Assembly: GCA_947177925.1 (NCBI GenBank)
Contig: CAMWWJ010000142.1
Location: forward strand, 1 to 8,426
Direction of reading: 5' to 3'
DNA: 8,426 bases
DNA from: an uncultured Lachnospiraceae bacterium
GTDB lineage: Bacteria; Bacillota; Clostridia; Lachnospirales; Lachnospiraceae
This document shows, piece by piece, positions 1 through 6,283 of the stretch (within the stretch, counting starts at the first letter, position 1; the number at the start of each line of letters is the position of its first letter). Under the pieces are notes generated by a model. It made no database searches, was not told the origin of the DNA, and was given only the letters and a program-made list of their open reading frames with translations. The translations under genes were made by a program, and so were the position numbers.

Positions 1-17
1 CACCGTATTTTGGTGCA

Positions 18-206
18 TTAGTACCGCTGCGTCTTTGCAGAGCGAGAGCGTGCCCTGAAGACTATCCTATGCCATGCCATCTCCCACGTCCGTTTATCCA
101 GCTCTACCATAAAAAGCCGAGCCATTACCTCATTTCTTACATTCCATAACAGTATACTTGACAAGGATCCGAAAAGTAAACTAGCCAAAAGGATAGACTT
201 ATTCAT
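18..206 (-). CDS. Doubtful 62-aa ORF overlapping the NUDIX stop codon
   Basis: Its ATG overlaps the NUDIX TGA in an ATGA arrangement, which can signal translational coupling. Residues 4-22 are hydrophobic, resembling a signal peptide or membrane segment. Against it being a gene: there is no Shine-Dalgarno sequence upstream. Its C-terminal third (about residues 39-57) is encoded by the inverted repeat. When that part is compared with the right repeat copy, most base differences change the amino acid, as expected of a non-coding repeat. I do not recognise a family. Most likely it is a chance ORF reading into the repeat. Confidence 0.15.
   Translation of the reverse strand: MNKSILLASLLFGSLSSILLWNVRNEVMARLFMVELDKRTWEMAWHRIVFRARSRSAKTQRY
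37..91 (-). repeat. Left arm of a ~55-bp imperfect inverted repeat
   Basis: Read on the plus strand, this stretch matches the reverse complement of 8372-8426 at 49 of 55 positions by eye. The outer 19 bases (37-55) and the inner 11 bases (81-91) are identical. Similarity weakly continues inward, with TGGAT shared after a four-base mismatch block. Both arms read outward. The segment just outside this arm (24-44) can fold into a small hairpin, CTGC-6-GCAG extended across a two-base bulge. The equivalent part of the right arm lies beyond the window. It looks like a dispersed intergenic repeat. No transposase or IS-like gene is attached, and its family is unknown to me. Confidence 0.8.
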
Positions 207-724
207 TTAAGAAAGTTTTTGGTATTTTTTCTTTGGGAAGTGTGTTCTTCCTGATTAACAATCCAGCAGATAGGCTGTATACTGTCTGCGTTTTCACATA
301 CCTGCTTCATAATGCTTTTGGTAAATTCCGGCCTGATATCCATATGGTCAAGCTCCTCACTGGAAATCCATTTTATTTCAATATCCTCCTCAAGCTTATC
401 CTCATCTATTTCGTTCTCAAGCTCTCCTGAAAAAATCATAAGCAGTTCGTGATACTTTATACCATTTAAGGTAAAGAAATTTTCCGAAACTGTCACTAAT
501 TGCTTTATTTTGCACTCACACCCTATTTCTTCCCGAATCTCTCTTTTCACAGCCTCCATGCTGCTCTCTCCAATGACCGTTCTTCCACCTGGAAGGTTCC
601 AAAAAGAATCTCCCTTTTTCTTATGCAACAGAATTTTTTTATCCATTGGCGAGATGATTACACAACTGACTCTGAAATTAAATTTAATGTTTTCTATCAG
701 AAAACTAATATCTGTCCCCTTCAT
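203..724 (-). CDS. NUDIX hydrolase
   Basis: Predicted to cleave a nucleoside diphosphate linked to another group (NTP, ADP-sugar or dinucleotide type). The exact substrate cannot be read from sequence. The complete Nudix box G-x5-E-x7-RE-I-x-EE-x-G-C lies at about residues 47-69 of the 173-residue form, preceded by the usual FWNLPGG. The start at 724 is preferred because an AAAGGG Shine-Dalgarno lies 11 bases upstream. An in-frame ATG at 745 has no ribosome site and would itself cover that signal. The gene follows hemZ in the same direction after a gap of 55-75 bases with no clear terminator, so it may be the last gene of that transcript. It ends in TGA, which matters for interpreting the rel interruption. 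The C-terminal ~25 residues are polar and lysine-rich and not part of the catalytic core. Confidence 0.88.
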   Translation of the reverse strand: MKGTDISFLIENIKFNFRVSCVIISPMDKKILLHKKKGDSFWNLPGGRTVIGESSMEAVKREIREEIGCECKIKQLVTVSENFFTLNGIKYHELLMIFSGELENEIDEDKLEEDIEIKWISSEELDHMDIRPEFTKSIMKQVCENADSIQPICWIVNQEEHTSQRKNTKNFLK

Positions 725-800
725 TTTTTGCTTTTCCCTTTCCATGTCTTTTTACAGGCATTTTATGGTATCATTTGTTAATATACTTCGCACAGTACTT

Positions 801-2285
801 TTACGACTCTTTCAAAAGCTCCCGCTTCCTCTCAATCATCTCGTCAATTCTCTCCATATACTGGGAAACATCCTTCACATTATCACATCGTTCAATCCGC
901 CCGTCAGAATACACCCTTTTCGTAATGGACCCTGCCCCCAGCGCTACGATAGTCTGTTTCTCCTCCATAATCAGAATATTATAAATTCCAAAGCATCCTT
1001 CCCTTGCATAGCCTACATTTTCAAAATTTCCTGCCATATTTTTCTGTCGGTACAGATAATAAGGCTTCATGGAAAGCTCCTTTGCTCCCCTTGCGGCAAT
1101 TTCCATAGTCTCATCTGTATTCTTAAGCATGGATATGCCGTTTTTCTCTACCCATTCATTTAACTTAGAGGCTCTTTTGATTGCCAGAGAATGAATGGTA
1201 AGGCTGTCTGGAGCCAGCTTTCGTATTTCAGAGATAGTTCCTTCTACATCCTCTTTTGTTTCCTCTGGCAATCCTAAAATCAAATCCATATTGATGTTTG
1301 TAAAGCCCACTTCTCTTGCCAATCCAAAAGCTTCCTTTACCTGCTCTACTGTATGCCTTCTTCCAATCAGCCTTAAAGTCTCCTCCTTCATAGTCTGAGG
1401 ATTTACAGAAATTCTTGTGACACCATGGGAAAAGAGCACTTCCAGCTTTTCTTTTGTAATGCTGTCTGCCCTTCCTGCTTCTACCGTAAATTCCTTTACC
1501 TGTTCAAAAGAAAATCGGTCTTTCAATGCGCAAATCAGCCTGTCTAACTGGGCTGCTTCCAAAGTGGTAGGAGTGCCTCCTCCAATATAGACCGTGTCCA
1601 GTACTTTTCCTTTATATGCTTTTGCCACAAAATCCATTTCCTCAATCAGACAGTCCATGTACTTTTCCACCTTTTCCCGAAAGCTGCATATGGGATATGA
1701 GGTAAAGGAACAATACAGGCAGGTAGTGGGACAAAAGGGAATGCCAATATACAGGCTGTATCCATCCTCATAATGAATCGAGGATAAAAGCTTCCGTTCC
1801 CTTTTTGCAATATCCAGACTTAGTTCTGCTTTTTCCCGGCTTACAAAATGCTCCGTTTCCAGAAAAGCAAGAATCTTATTTTCTTCCATGCCTTCCTCAA
1901 GCATTCCCATGGCAATTTTCGTAGGCCGTATTCCGGTCAGGTTTCCCCATGGCAGCTCTTTTCCTGTTATCTGGCAAAGGCATTGATAGAAAAATTTCTT
2001 AAACTCATTTTTAAACGTCTTCTTTTCTTTCAACAAATCTATTTCAAATTCCCAGGGGAATTTCTCCGCTTCCACATGATTTTCATCCGGAAAAAACGTA
2101 CATTCCACTTTCCCCTCATGTGAAAAAAGCTCTACACAAAGAAATGGCTCCATGGACATTTTGTCAGCTTCCTGCCGGCAAACCTCCATAGAAACCACCT
2201 TTACTGTTTTCTCTCCATAAAATGCTTTTACCAGGGAATGAATATCATATTCAAACCCCGGCATATTACTTTTTATCATTAACAT
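801..2285 (-). CDS. hemZ: HemZ-type radical SAM protein (coproporphyrinogen dehydrogenase family)
   Basis: A 494-residue radical S-adenosylmethionine enzyme of the HemN/HemW/HemZ superfamily. The iron-sulfur cluster motif CxxxCxxC is at Cys185, Cys189 and Cys192, followed by GGGTPT at 235-240, the SAM-binding glycine motif. The N-terminal ~170 residues, including an LTGIRPTK segment near 116, are the extension that separates HemZ from HemN and HemW. A conserved C-terminal block, YYLYRQKNMAGN, lies at about 409-420. The family name comes from oxygen-independent oxidation of coproporphyrinogen III. Many gut clostridia that carry hemZ are thought to lack a full haem pathway, so the true substrate here is uncertain. 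GAGG is placed eight bases before the ATG. The gene lies 51 bases after the metallo-hydrolase gene and is probably co-transcribed with it. Confidence 0.92.
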   Translation of the reverse strand: MLMIKSNMPGFEYDIHSLVKAFYGEKTVKVVSMEVCRQEADKMSMEPFLCVELFSHEGKVECTFFPDENHVEAEKFPWEFEIDLLKEKKTFKNEFKKFFYQCLCQITGKELPWGNLTGIRPTKIAMGMLEEGMEENKILAFLETEHFVSREKAELSLDIAKRERKLLSSIHYEDGYSLYIGIPFCPTTCLYCSFTSYPICSFREKVEKYMDCLIEEMDFVAKAYKGKVLDTVYIGGGTPTTLEAAQLDRLICALKDRFSFEQVKEFTVEAGRADSITKEKLEVLFSHGVTRISVNPQTMKEETLRLIGRRHTVEQVKEAFGLAREVGFTNINMDLILGLPEETKEDVEGTISEIRKLAPDSLTIHSLAIKRASKLNEWVEKNGISMLKNTDETMEIAARGAKELSMKPYYLYRQKNMAGNFENVGYAREGCFGIYNILIMEEKQTIVALGAGSITKRVYSDGRIERCDNVKDVSQYMERIDEMIERKRELLKES

Positions 2286-2336
2286 ATGTGTTTCCTCATT
2301 ATCTCTGCTGATTTTAAATATTCTCCATCAAATATG

Positions 2337-2963
2337 CTATGCCAGAAACGGATTATTTTCCATCTCAAAGCCAATCGTGGTATCCATTCCATGCCCGGGA
2401 TAGACCTTTACATCCCCTGGCAGCACGGCAAGCTTTTCCTTGATGGAACGAATCAGGGCGGACTCGCTTCCGGTAGGTAGGTCAGTCCTTCCAAGGGATT
2501 CTGCAAAAAGCGTATCGCCGCTTACTAAAATCTTATCTTCCTCAAAATAATAACAACAGCTTCCTTCCGTATGCCCCGGCGTGGCAATTACCCGGAAAGT
2601 CATGCCTTCAATCGTAAGGCTCTGTCCGTCCTTTAAATATTCATCTACCTTTACCGTATATGGCCTTCCGGCATAGTCGGAAACATTCTTTACCGCATCC
2701 TCACAAAGAGCCTTTTCCCCTTCATAAGCATATACCTTTACTCCTGCCGCCTCCCGCAGTTCGTTGCAGCCCCAGATATGGTCGAAATGTCCGTGTGTCA
2801 AAAGGATGGCAGCTACTTCAAAGCCTGCTTCCTTTAACTTTTCATAAATCTGTGCTCCCTTGTCCGCCGGGTCCACAAAAATTACTTTATCTTTTCCTTC
2901 CTCATACAAAAAATAACAGTTTGTCTGGCAGACTCCCATTGTCAGCCTTCCAATCTTAACCAT
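2337..2963 (-). CDS. Metallo-beta-lactamase-fold hydrolase (glyoxalase II-like)
   Basis: A 208-residue cytosolic metallohydrolase. The metal-binding motif THGHFDH is at residues 56-62. Further ligands are His131 in GHTEG, Asp150 in SGDTLF and His191 in YPGHG, the full set for a two-metal site. This group is often called hydroxyacylglutathione hydrolase-like, but the natural thioester or ester substrate is not known for the clostridial versions. An in-frame GTG at 2993 would add 10 residues, but the ATG at 2963 has a near-ideal ribosome site and the usual N-terminus of the family. It lies between rel and hemZ, a neighbourhood I recall as common in clostridia, and is probably co-transcribed from the rel promoter. 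It ends in TAG. Confidence 0.92.
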   Translation of the reverse strand: MVKIGRLTMGVCQTNCYFLYEEGKDKVIFVDPADKGAQIYEKLKEAGFEVAAILLTHGHFDHIWGCNELREAAGVKVYAYEGEKALCEDAVKNVSDYAGRPYTVKVDEYLKDGQSLTIEGMTFRVIATPGHTEGSCCYYFEEDKILVSGDTLFAESLGRTDLPTGSESALIRSIKEKLAVLPGDVKVYPGHGMDTTIGFEMENNPFLA

Positions 2964-2970
2964 GCTTTTT

Positions 2971-2980
2971 CCTCTCCTTT
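2971..2980 (-). promoter_or_regulatory. Strong Shine-Dalgarno deciding the metallo-hydrolase start
   Basis: The minus strand reads AAAGGAGAGG, seven bases before ATG 2963. It lies inside the longer GTG-initiated reading frame, so it argues for the downstream start. Confidence 0.8.
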
Positions 2981-3021
2981 TATGAAATCCCACTATGGGC
3001 GGACACCGTTTTTTCCATAAC

Positions 3022-3369
3022 TCAGCCCGGATTTCTCTCTATATCGATAATGCTGTCAATAGCCCGTATCTTATCTATGATTTTATTTAGTTCTTCTCTG
3101 CTGCTGACTTCAAATGTGGTGGCCATAGTGGCAATATTCTGTTTGCTTGTTCTTGTATTCATGGAAATAATATCAATGTTGCGCTCTGTCAATGCCTTGG
3201 AAATATCCGCTAAAAGCCCGTAACGATTATGGGCATAAATCACGATTTCTGCCAGATACTTTTCTTCTCCGTCGCTTGTTTCTTCCTGCCATTCCGCATC
3301 AATCAGACGGCCTCTTTCCATTTCTGACAAATTGATAATATTGATACAATCCGTCCTGTGAATTGAAAC
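3022..3369 (-). pseudogene. In-frame 3' remainder of rel: end of zinc-finger/RIS domain plus ACT domain
   Basis: This is the continuation of rel after the TGA at 3370-3372, in the same frame, with 115 codons and a normal TGA stop at 3022. It starts with VSIHRTDC, the second half of the zinc-finger/RIS domain, including a His and a Cys that belong with the CC pair upstream. It then carries a complete ACT (RRM) domain, roughly from YLAEIVIYAHNRYGLLADIS to the end (IERNPG). The frame has no other damage and codons look normal, so the break is recent or artefactual. A TTG at 3330 and an ATG at 3321 could formally start a separate ACT peptide, but neither has a ribosome site. I infer it is not translated alone. 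Confidence 0.85.
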
Positions 3370-5337
3370 TCATCTTCCTCTTGTGACGAATCCTACGATT
3401 TCATCACCTGGAACCGGCGCACAGCACTTGGAAAACCGCACTGCCACATCATGAATTCCTTTTACCATAATACCGCTTCGGGATTTTGGCTGCATAGGCT
3501 TTGTATGGGTACTTTCCGATACAGCCTGAATAATCTCCAAATCACTTGGTTTCTGCTTATGAGCCTTATCAAAAAGCTCCTGCATCTTATTGATTACCTG
3601 ACCTTCCTTTAAAGCTCCATGACCGATCGCTGCCAGAACGGATTCCCAATCCCGGAAGCCATATTTGCGCATGACTGCTTCCATATATTCCGGTCTCAGT
3701 ACGTCCGACTGGTTGATGGATTTTGCTTTGCAGTAAGCCTGAATCAACTCTTTGCCCTTTATAATATTTTCATCTTTAAATTCATTTTTAAACCATTGAT
3801 TGATTTTATTTTTTGCCTGGGTGGATTTTACCACATTGAGCCAGTCACGGCTTGGTCCCTTGGAATTCTGGGATGTCATAATCTCAATCCGGTCACCGTT
3901 ATTAATCTGATAGTCTATGGTAACCAGCTTTCCGTTCACTCTGGCGCCAATCATCTTATTGCCTACCGCTGAATGAATGGAATAAGCAAAATCAATGGGT
4001 GTAGAGCCTGCCGGAAGGTTCTTTACCTCTCCGGTAGGAGTAAAGCAATATACACTGTCTGAAAACAAATCCAGATCGCTTTTTAAAAGGTGCATGAACT
4101 CCTGATTGTCAGACATATCCTTTTGCCATTCCAGAATCTGCCTTAGCCATGTTAACTTTTCTTCTTCTCCTGCCTTTACCTTTTTTCCGTCGGAGGCTTC
4201 CTTATACTTCCAATGGGCGGCAATACCGTATTCTGCAGTCTTATGCATCTCATAAGTACGAATCTGTATTTCGAAGGGCTGCCCGGTAGAGCCAATCAGC
4301 GTAGTATGAAGAGACTGGTACATATTTCCCTTGGGCATGGCAATATAATCCTTGAACCGGCCGGGAATGGGCTTATACATCTCATGAATGACGCCCAGCG
4401 CTGCATAGCAGTCCTTTACGCTGTCCACAATGATGCGAACCGCAAATAAGTCATAAATCTGGTCAATGGTCTTATTCTGGTTCTTCATCTTCTTGTATAT
4501 GCTGAAAAAATGCTTTACACGTCCGTCTATTTTTGCTTTAATTCCTGCATTTTGGATATGCCTTGAAACTTCGTCCACAATATCCTGTACATACTTTTCT
4601 CTTTCGCTTTTCCTTACGGCAATCCGATCCACCAGATCATAATAGACATCCGGCTGTAAATACTTTAAAGACAAATCATCCAATTCCACCTTAATCTTGG
4701 AAATTCCAAGACGATGGGCAATGGGCGCATAAATATCCATAGTCTCCCTTGCGATTTCCTGCTGCTTCTCCGGCCTCATATGAGTCAGCGTCCGCATATT
4801 GTGCAGTCTGTCCGCAAGCTTGATCATAATGACGCGGATATCCTTAGCCATGGCAAGGAACATCTTCCTTAAGTTTTCTGCCTGCATCTCCAGCTTATCA
4901 TTGGTAACCGCATCCTTTTTTTCTTTGTACTGCAGTTTTCCCAACTTGGTAACGCCGTCAACTAACAGCGCCACGTCATCTCCAAACTCTGCGGCGATTT
5001 CACTGTCCGTAATAATGGTATCCTCCACCACGTCATGAAGCAGTCCGGCCGCTATCGTTTCTTTATCAAGCTCTAAATCAGCCAGAATAATTGCCACGCA
5101 GAGTGGATGGATAATATAAGGCTCTCCTGATTTGCGCACCTGTTCCTTATGGGCATCCGCTGCGGTCTTATAAGCCTTTTCAATCAAAGAAATATCATCG
5201 CTGGGATGATATTTGCGCACACGTTTAATAAGGTCCTCATATAATGCTTCAGGACTTTTAAACTCTTCGATTTTTTCAATTCTTCCATCATCTAAAACCA
5301 ATCCGCTTTTTTCAATCTGGGTTTCATTCATTGTCAT
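3370..5337 (-). CDS. rel: Bifunctional (p)ppGpp synthetase/hydrolase Rel, C-terminally cut by an in-frame TGA
   Basis: Makes and degrades (p)ppGpp, the stringent-response alarmone. In order: HD hydrolase domain with HDVVEDT at 101-107 and ADRLHNMRT at 175-183; synthetase domain about 240-375 with RFKD at 327-330, the charge signature of bifunctional Rel rather than RelA (ExDD); TGS domain about 427-487; helical region; and the start of the zinc-finger/RIS domain with CC at 638-639. Translation then meets TGA where the family has Gly. With that one codon restored and the 115-codon tail added, the protein would be 771 residues, the usual long-Rel length. As written it is 655. The C-terminal half normally senses stalled ribosomes and restrains the catalytic domains, so loss could alter regulation. 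ATG 5337 has AGG only two bases away. A second ATG at 5331 has it at eight bases and may be the true start. Confidence 0.9.
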   Translation of the reverse strand: MTMNETQIEKSGLVLDDGRIEKIEEFKSPEALYEDLIKRVRKYHPSDDISLIEKAYKTAADAHKEQVRKSGEPYIIHPLCVAIILADLELDKETIAAGLLHDVVEDTIITDSEIAAEFGDDVALLVDGVTKLGKLQYKEKKDAVTNDKLEMQAENLRKMFLAMAKDIRVIMIKLADRLHNMRTLTHMRPEKQQEIARETMDIYAPIAHRLGISKIKVELDDLSLKYLQPDVYYDLVDRIAVRKSEREKYVQDIVDEVSRHIQNAGIKAKIDGRVKHFFSIYKKMKNQNKTIDQIYDLFAVRIIVDSVKDCYAALGVIHEMYKPIPGRFKDYIAMPKGNMYQSLHTTLIGSTGQPFEIQIRTYEMHKTAEYGIAAHWKYKEASDGKKVKAGEEEKLTWLRQILEWQKDMSDNQEFMHLLKSDLDLFSDSVYCFTPTGEVKNLPAGSTPIDFAYSIHSAVGNKMIGARVNGKLVTIDYQINNGDRIEIMTSQNSKGPSRDWLNVVKSTQAKNKINQWFKNEFKDENIIKGKELIQAYCKAKSINQSDVLRPEYMEAVMRKYGFRDWESVLAAIGHGALKEGQVINKMQELFDKAHKQKPSDLEIIQAVSESTHTKPMQPKSRSGIMVKGIHDVAVRFSKCCAPVPGDEIVGFVTRGR

Positions 5338-5412
5338 CGCCTGCTTTATCCTAACATTTTCCTATTTCCTCTTACTCCCCCAAAAGCATTCCACCTAAAA
5401 ATCCACTTTATT

Positions 5413-5441
5413 ATTATATTATTTTTTCTAAAATTCGTCAA
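5413..5441 (-). promoter_or_regulatory. Sigma-A promoter for rel
   Basis: The minus strand carries TTGACG (5441-5436), a 17-base AT-rich spacer and a perfect TATAAT (5418-5413), about 76 bases upstream of the rel ATG. It probably also transcribes the metallo-hydrolase gene and hemZ, since I see no terminator between them. Confidence 0.8.
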
Positions 5442-5447
5442 CGCATT

Positions 5448-5478
5448 GGAATTATATATTGAAAACAATATCGATTCC
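5448..5478. promoter_or_regulatory. Dyad symmetry over the mgtC -35 box, possible operator
   Basis: A perfect inverted repeat ATATTG-AAAA-CAATAT occupies 5456-5471. It is bracketed by GGAAT (5448-5452) and ATTCC (5474-5478), centred within half a base of the same axis. It overlaps the TTGAAA -35 of mgtC and lies seven bases upstream of the rel -35, so a bound protein could affect both promoters. The regulator is unknown. High AT content makes chance dyads more likely. Confidence 0.35.
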
Positions 5479-5488
5479 AGTATATACT
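5459..5488 (+). promoter_or_regulatory. Probable sigma-A promoter for mgtC/sapB
   Basis: TTGAAA at 5459-5464, an 18-base spacer, and TATACT at 5483-5488. This would start a leader of roughly 50-55 bases before ATG 5549, too short for a known magnesium riboswitch. It is divergent from the rel promoter, with about 17 bases between the two -35 boxes. Confidence 0.6.
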
Positions 5489-5489
5489 G
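5478..5489. promoter_or_regulatory. Perfect 12-bp palindrome over the mgtC -10 box
   Basis: CAGTATATACTG equals its own reverse complement and contains the TATACT -10 hexamer. A dimeric repressor bound here would block the promoter. No regulator can be named from the sequence. Confidence 0.35.
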
Positions 5490-5535
5490 TTTATATATAC
5501 TTTTATTTGAAAAATCCAATACTTTCAACCAAAAG

Positions 5536-5543
5536 AAAGGGGG
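5536..5543 (+). promoter_or_regulatory. Shine-Dalgarno deciding the mgtC start
   Basis: AAAGGGGG lies five bases before ATG 5549. The reading frame is open back to a TTG at 5459, but that codon sits inside the -35 box, so the ATG is the likely start. Confidence 0.75.
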
Positions 5544-5548
5544 ATTCC

Positions 5549-6229
5549 ATGTTTTTCACATCCTTTTCCCAATGGACTCCTTTACACATTTTTATACGTA
5601 TTTTTGCCGCTCTTATTCTTGGCTGTATCATCGGTTTGGAACGAGGGGTTAAGCGCAGAGGCGCCGGAACCAAGACCCACACCATTGTATGCCTTGGCTC
5701 TGCACTGGTGATGTTAACCGCTCAGTACATGGAAGTTGCCTTCCCCGGAAAATCCGATATGGCGAGAATGGCAGCCCAGGTAATCAGCGGTGTAGGCTTT
5801 CTGGGCGTTGGAACCATCATCGTATCCGGTCATCAGGTAAAAGGGCTTACTACCGCTGCCAGCCTTTGGACCTGTGCCTGCATTGGCGTGGCCGTTGGCA
5901 TCGGCTTTTTAGACGGCGGAATCCTGGTCTGCCTGCTCATGCTGTTTGCCCTTCATGTGCTTCCGGTCATTGAAAAGAAAGCATATAAGCACAGCAGATA
6001 CTTTACCTTGTATCTGGATATCGAGAGCAGCAAAGCCATCCCTCTTCTTATGGAGACATTTCGAACGGAACAAATCCTGGTGGATAATTTTGATGTGATA
6101 AAACCAAAGGTAAAGGGGCAGCCTCTTTCCATCTTTGCCACTCTCATAATTCCGGATATCAAAAAACTGGATGAGTATATGGATATGGTGGAACATATAA
6201 AAGGTGTATTATCGGTAGAATTCCTGTAA
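5549..6229 (+). CDS. MgtC/SapB family membrane protein
   Basis: A 226-residue inner-membrane protein of the MgtC/SapB/YhiD family. The first ~145 residues are hydrophobic, with about five membrane segments (near 13-30, 44-60, 74-94, 101-122 and 123-142). They carry the family landmarks GLERG at 29-33, THTIVCLGSA at about 43-52 and GVGFLGVGTI at 81-90. The remaining ~75 residues form a soluble, mixed alpha/beta tail of the small-ligand-binding type seen in longer family members. MgtC proteins of pathogens help growth in low magnesium and modulate the F-type ATPase. In clostridial commensals the role is not established, and it is often loosely called a magnesium transporter. It is transcribed alone, divergently from rel, and is followed by a strong terminator. 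Confidence 0.88.
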   Translation: MFFTSFSQWTPLHIFIRIFAALILGCIIGLERGVKRRGAGTKTHTIVCLGSALVMLTAQYMEVAFPGKSDMARMAAQVISGVGFLGVGTIIVSGHQVKGLTTAASLWTCACIGVAVGIGFLDGGILVCLLMLFALHVLPVIEKKAYKHSRYFTLYLDIESSKAIPLLMETFRTEQILVDNFDVIKPKVKGQPLSIFATLIIPDIKKLDEYMDMVEHIKGVLSVEFL

Positions 6230-6234
6230 CTGCA

Positions 6235-6280
6235 AAACAGGCACTGGAAATCCATTCTTTCCAACCAATGCCTGTTTTTT
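6235..6280. terminator. Bidirectional rho-independent terminator between convergent genes
   Basis: The outer stem AAACAGGCA (6235-6243) pairs with TGCCTGTTT (6269-6277). An inner stem TGGAAA (6245-6250) pairs with TTTCCA (6258-6263). A run of T follows on the plus strand to 6280, giving a strong stop for mgtC. On the minus strand the hairpin is followed by TTTT and can end the DUF3298 transcript. It starts five bases after the mgtC stop and ends three bases from the DUF3298 stop. Confidence 0.88.
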
Positions 6281-6283
6281 ATT

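Noticed and set aside
1..60. Fragment of a 23S rRNA 3' end, from the CGGTACTAAT string on the minus strand
   Set aside because: The resemblance is limited to a few bases and the flanks do not fit rRNA.
99..140. GGCTCGGCTTTTT on the minus strand as a terminator after the NUDIX gene
   Set aside because: The GC block has no complementary upstream arm, so no hairpin forms.
158..163. TTGACA as a plus-strand -35 box
   Set aside because: The sequence 17 bases downstream is CTAGCC, not a -10 box, and no plus-strand gene follows.
510..1163. Long plus-strand ORF of 217 codons
   Set aside because: It lies antisense to the NUDIX and hemZ genes, and its translation is cysteine-, histidine- and phenylalanine-rich with no family resemblance; it is a shadow of the true genes.
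3022..3330. Independent ACT-domain gene starting at TTG 3330
   Set aside because: It is in frame with rel, has no Shine-Dalgarno, and the 13 codons between it and the TGA also match Rel, so it is the rel 3' end.
3370..3372. TGA in rel as a selenocysteine codon
   Set aside because: The family has glycine, not cysteine, here, and I see no convincing SECIS-like hairpin immediately downstream, only a weak CAAT/ATTG pairing.
3370..3372. TGA reassigned to glycine as in some candidate-phylum bacteria
   Set aside because: TGA is used as the natural terminal stop of the NUDIX gene and of the rel tail, and the genes are typical of Firmicutes.
5489..5548. Magnesium riboswitch in the mgtC leader
   Set aside because: The predicted leader is only about 50-55 bases, AT-rich and without a stable fold, far too short for an M-box.
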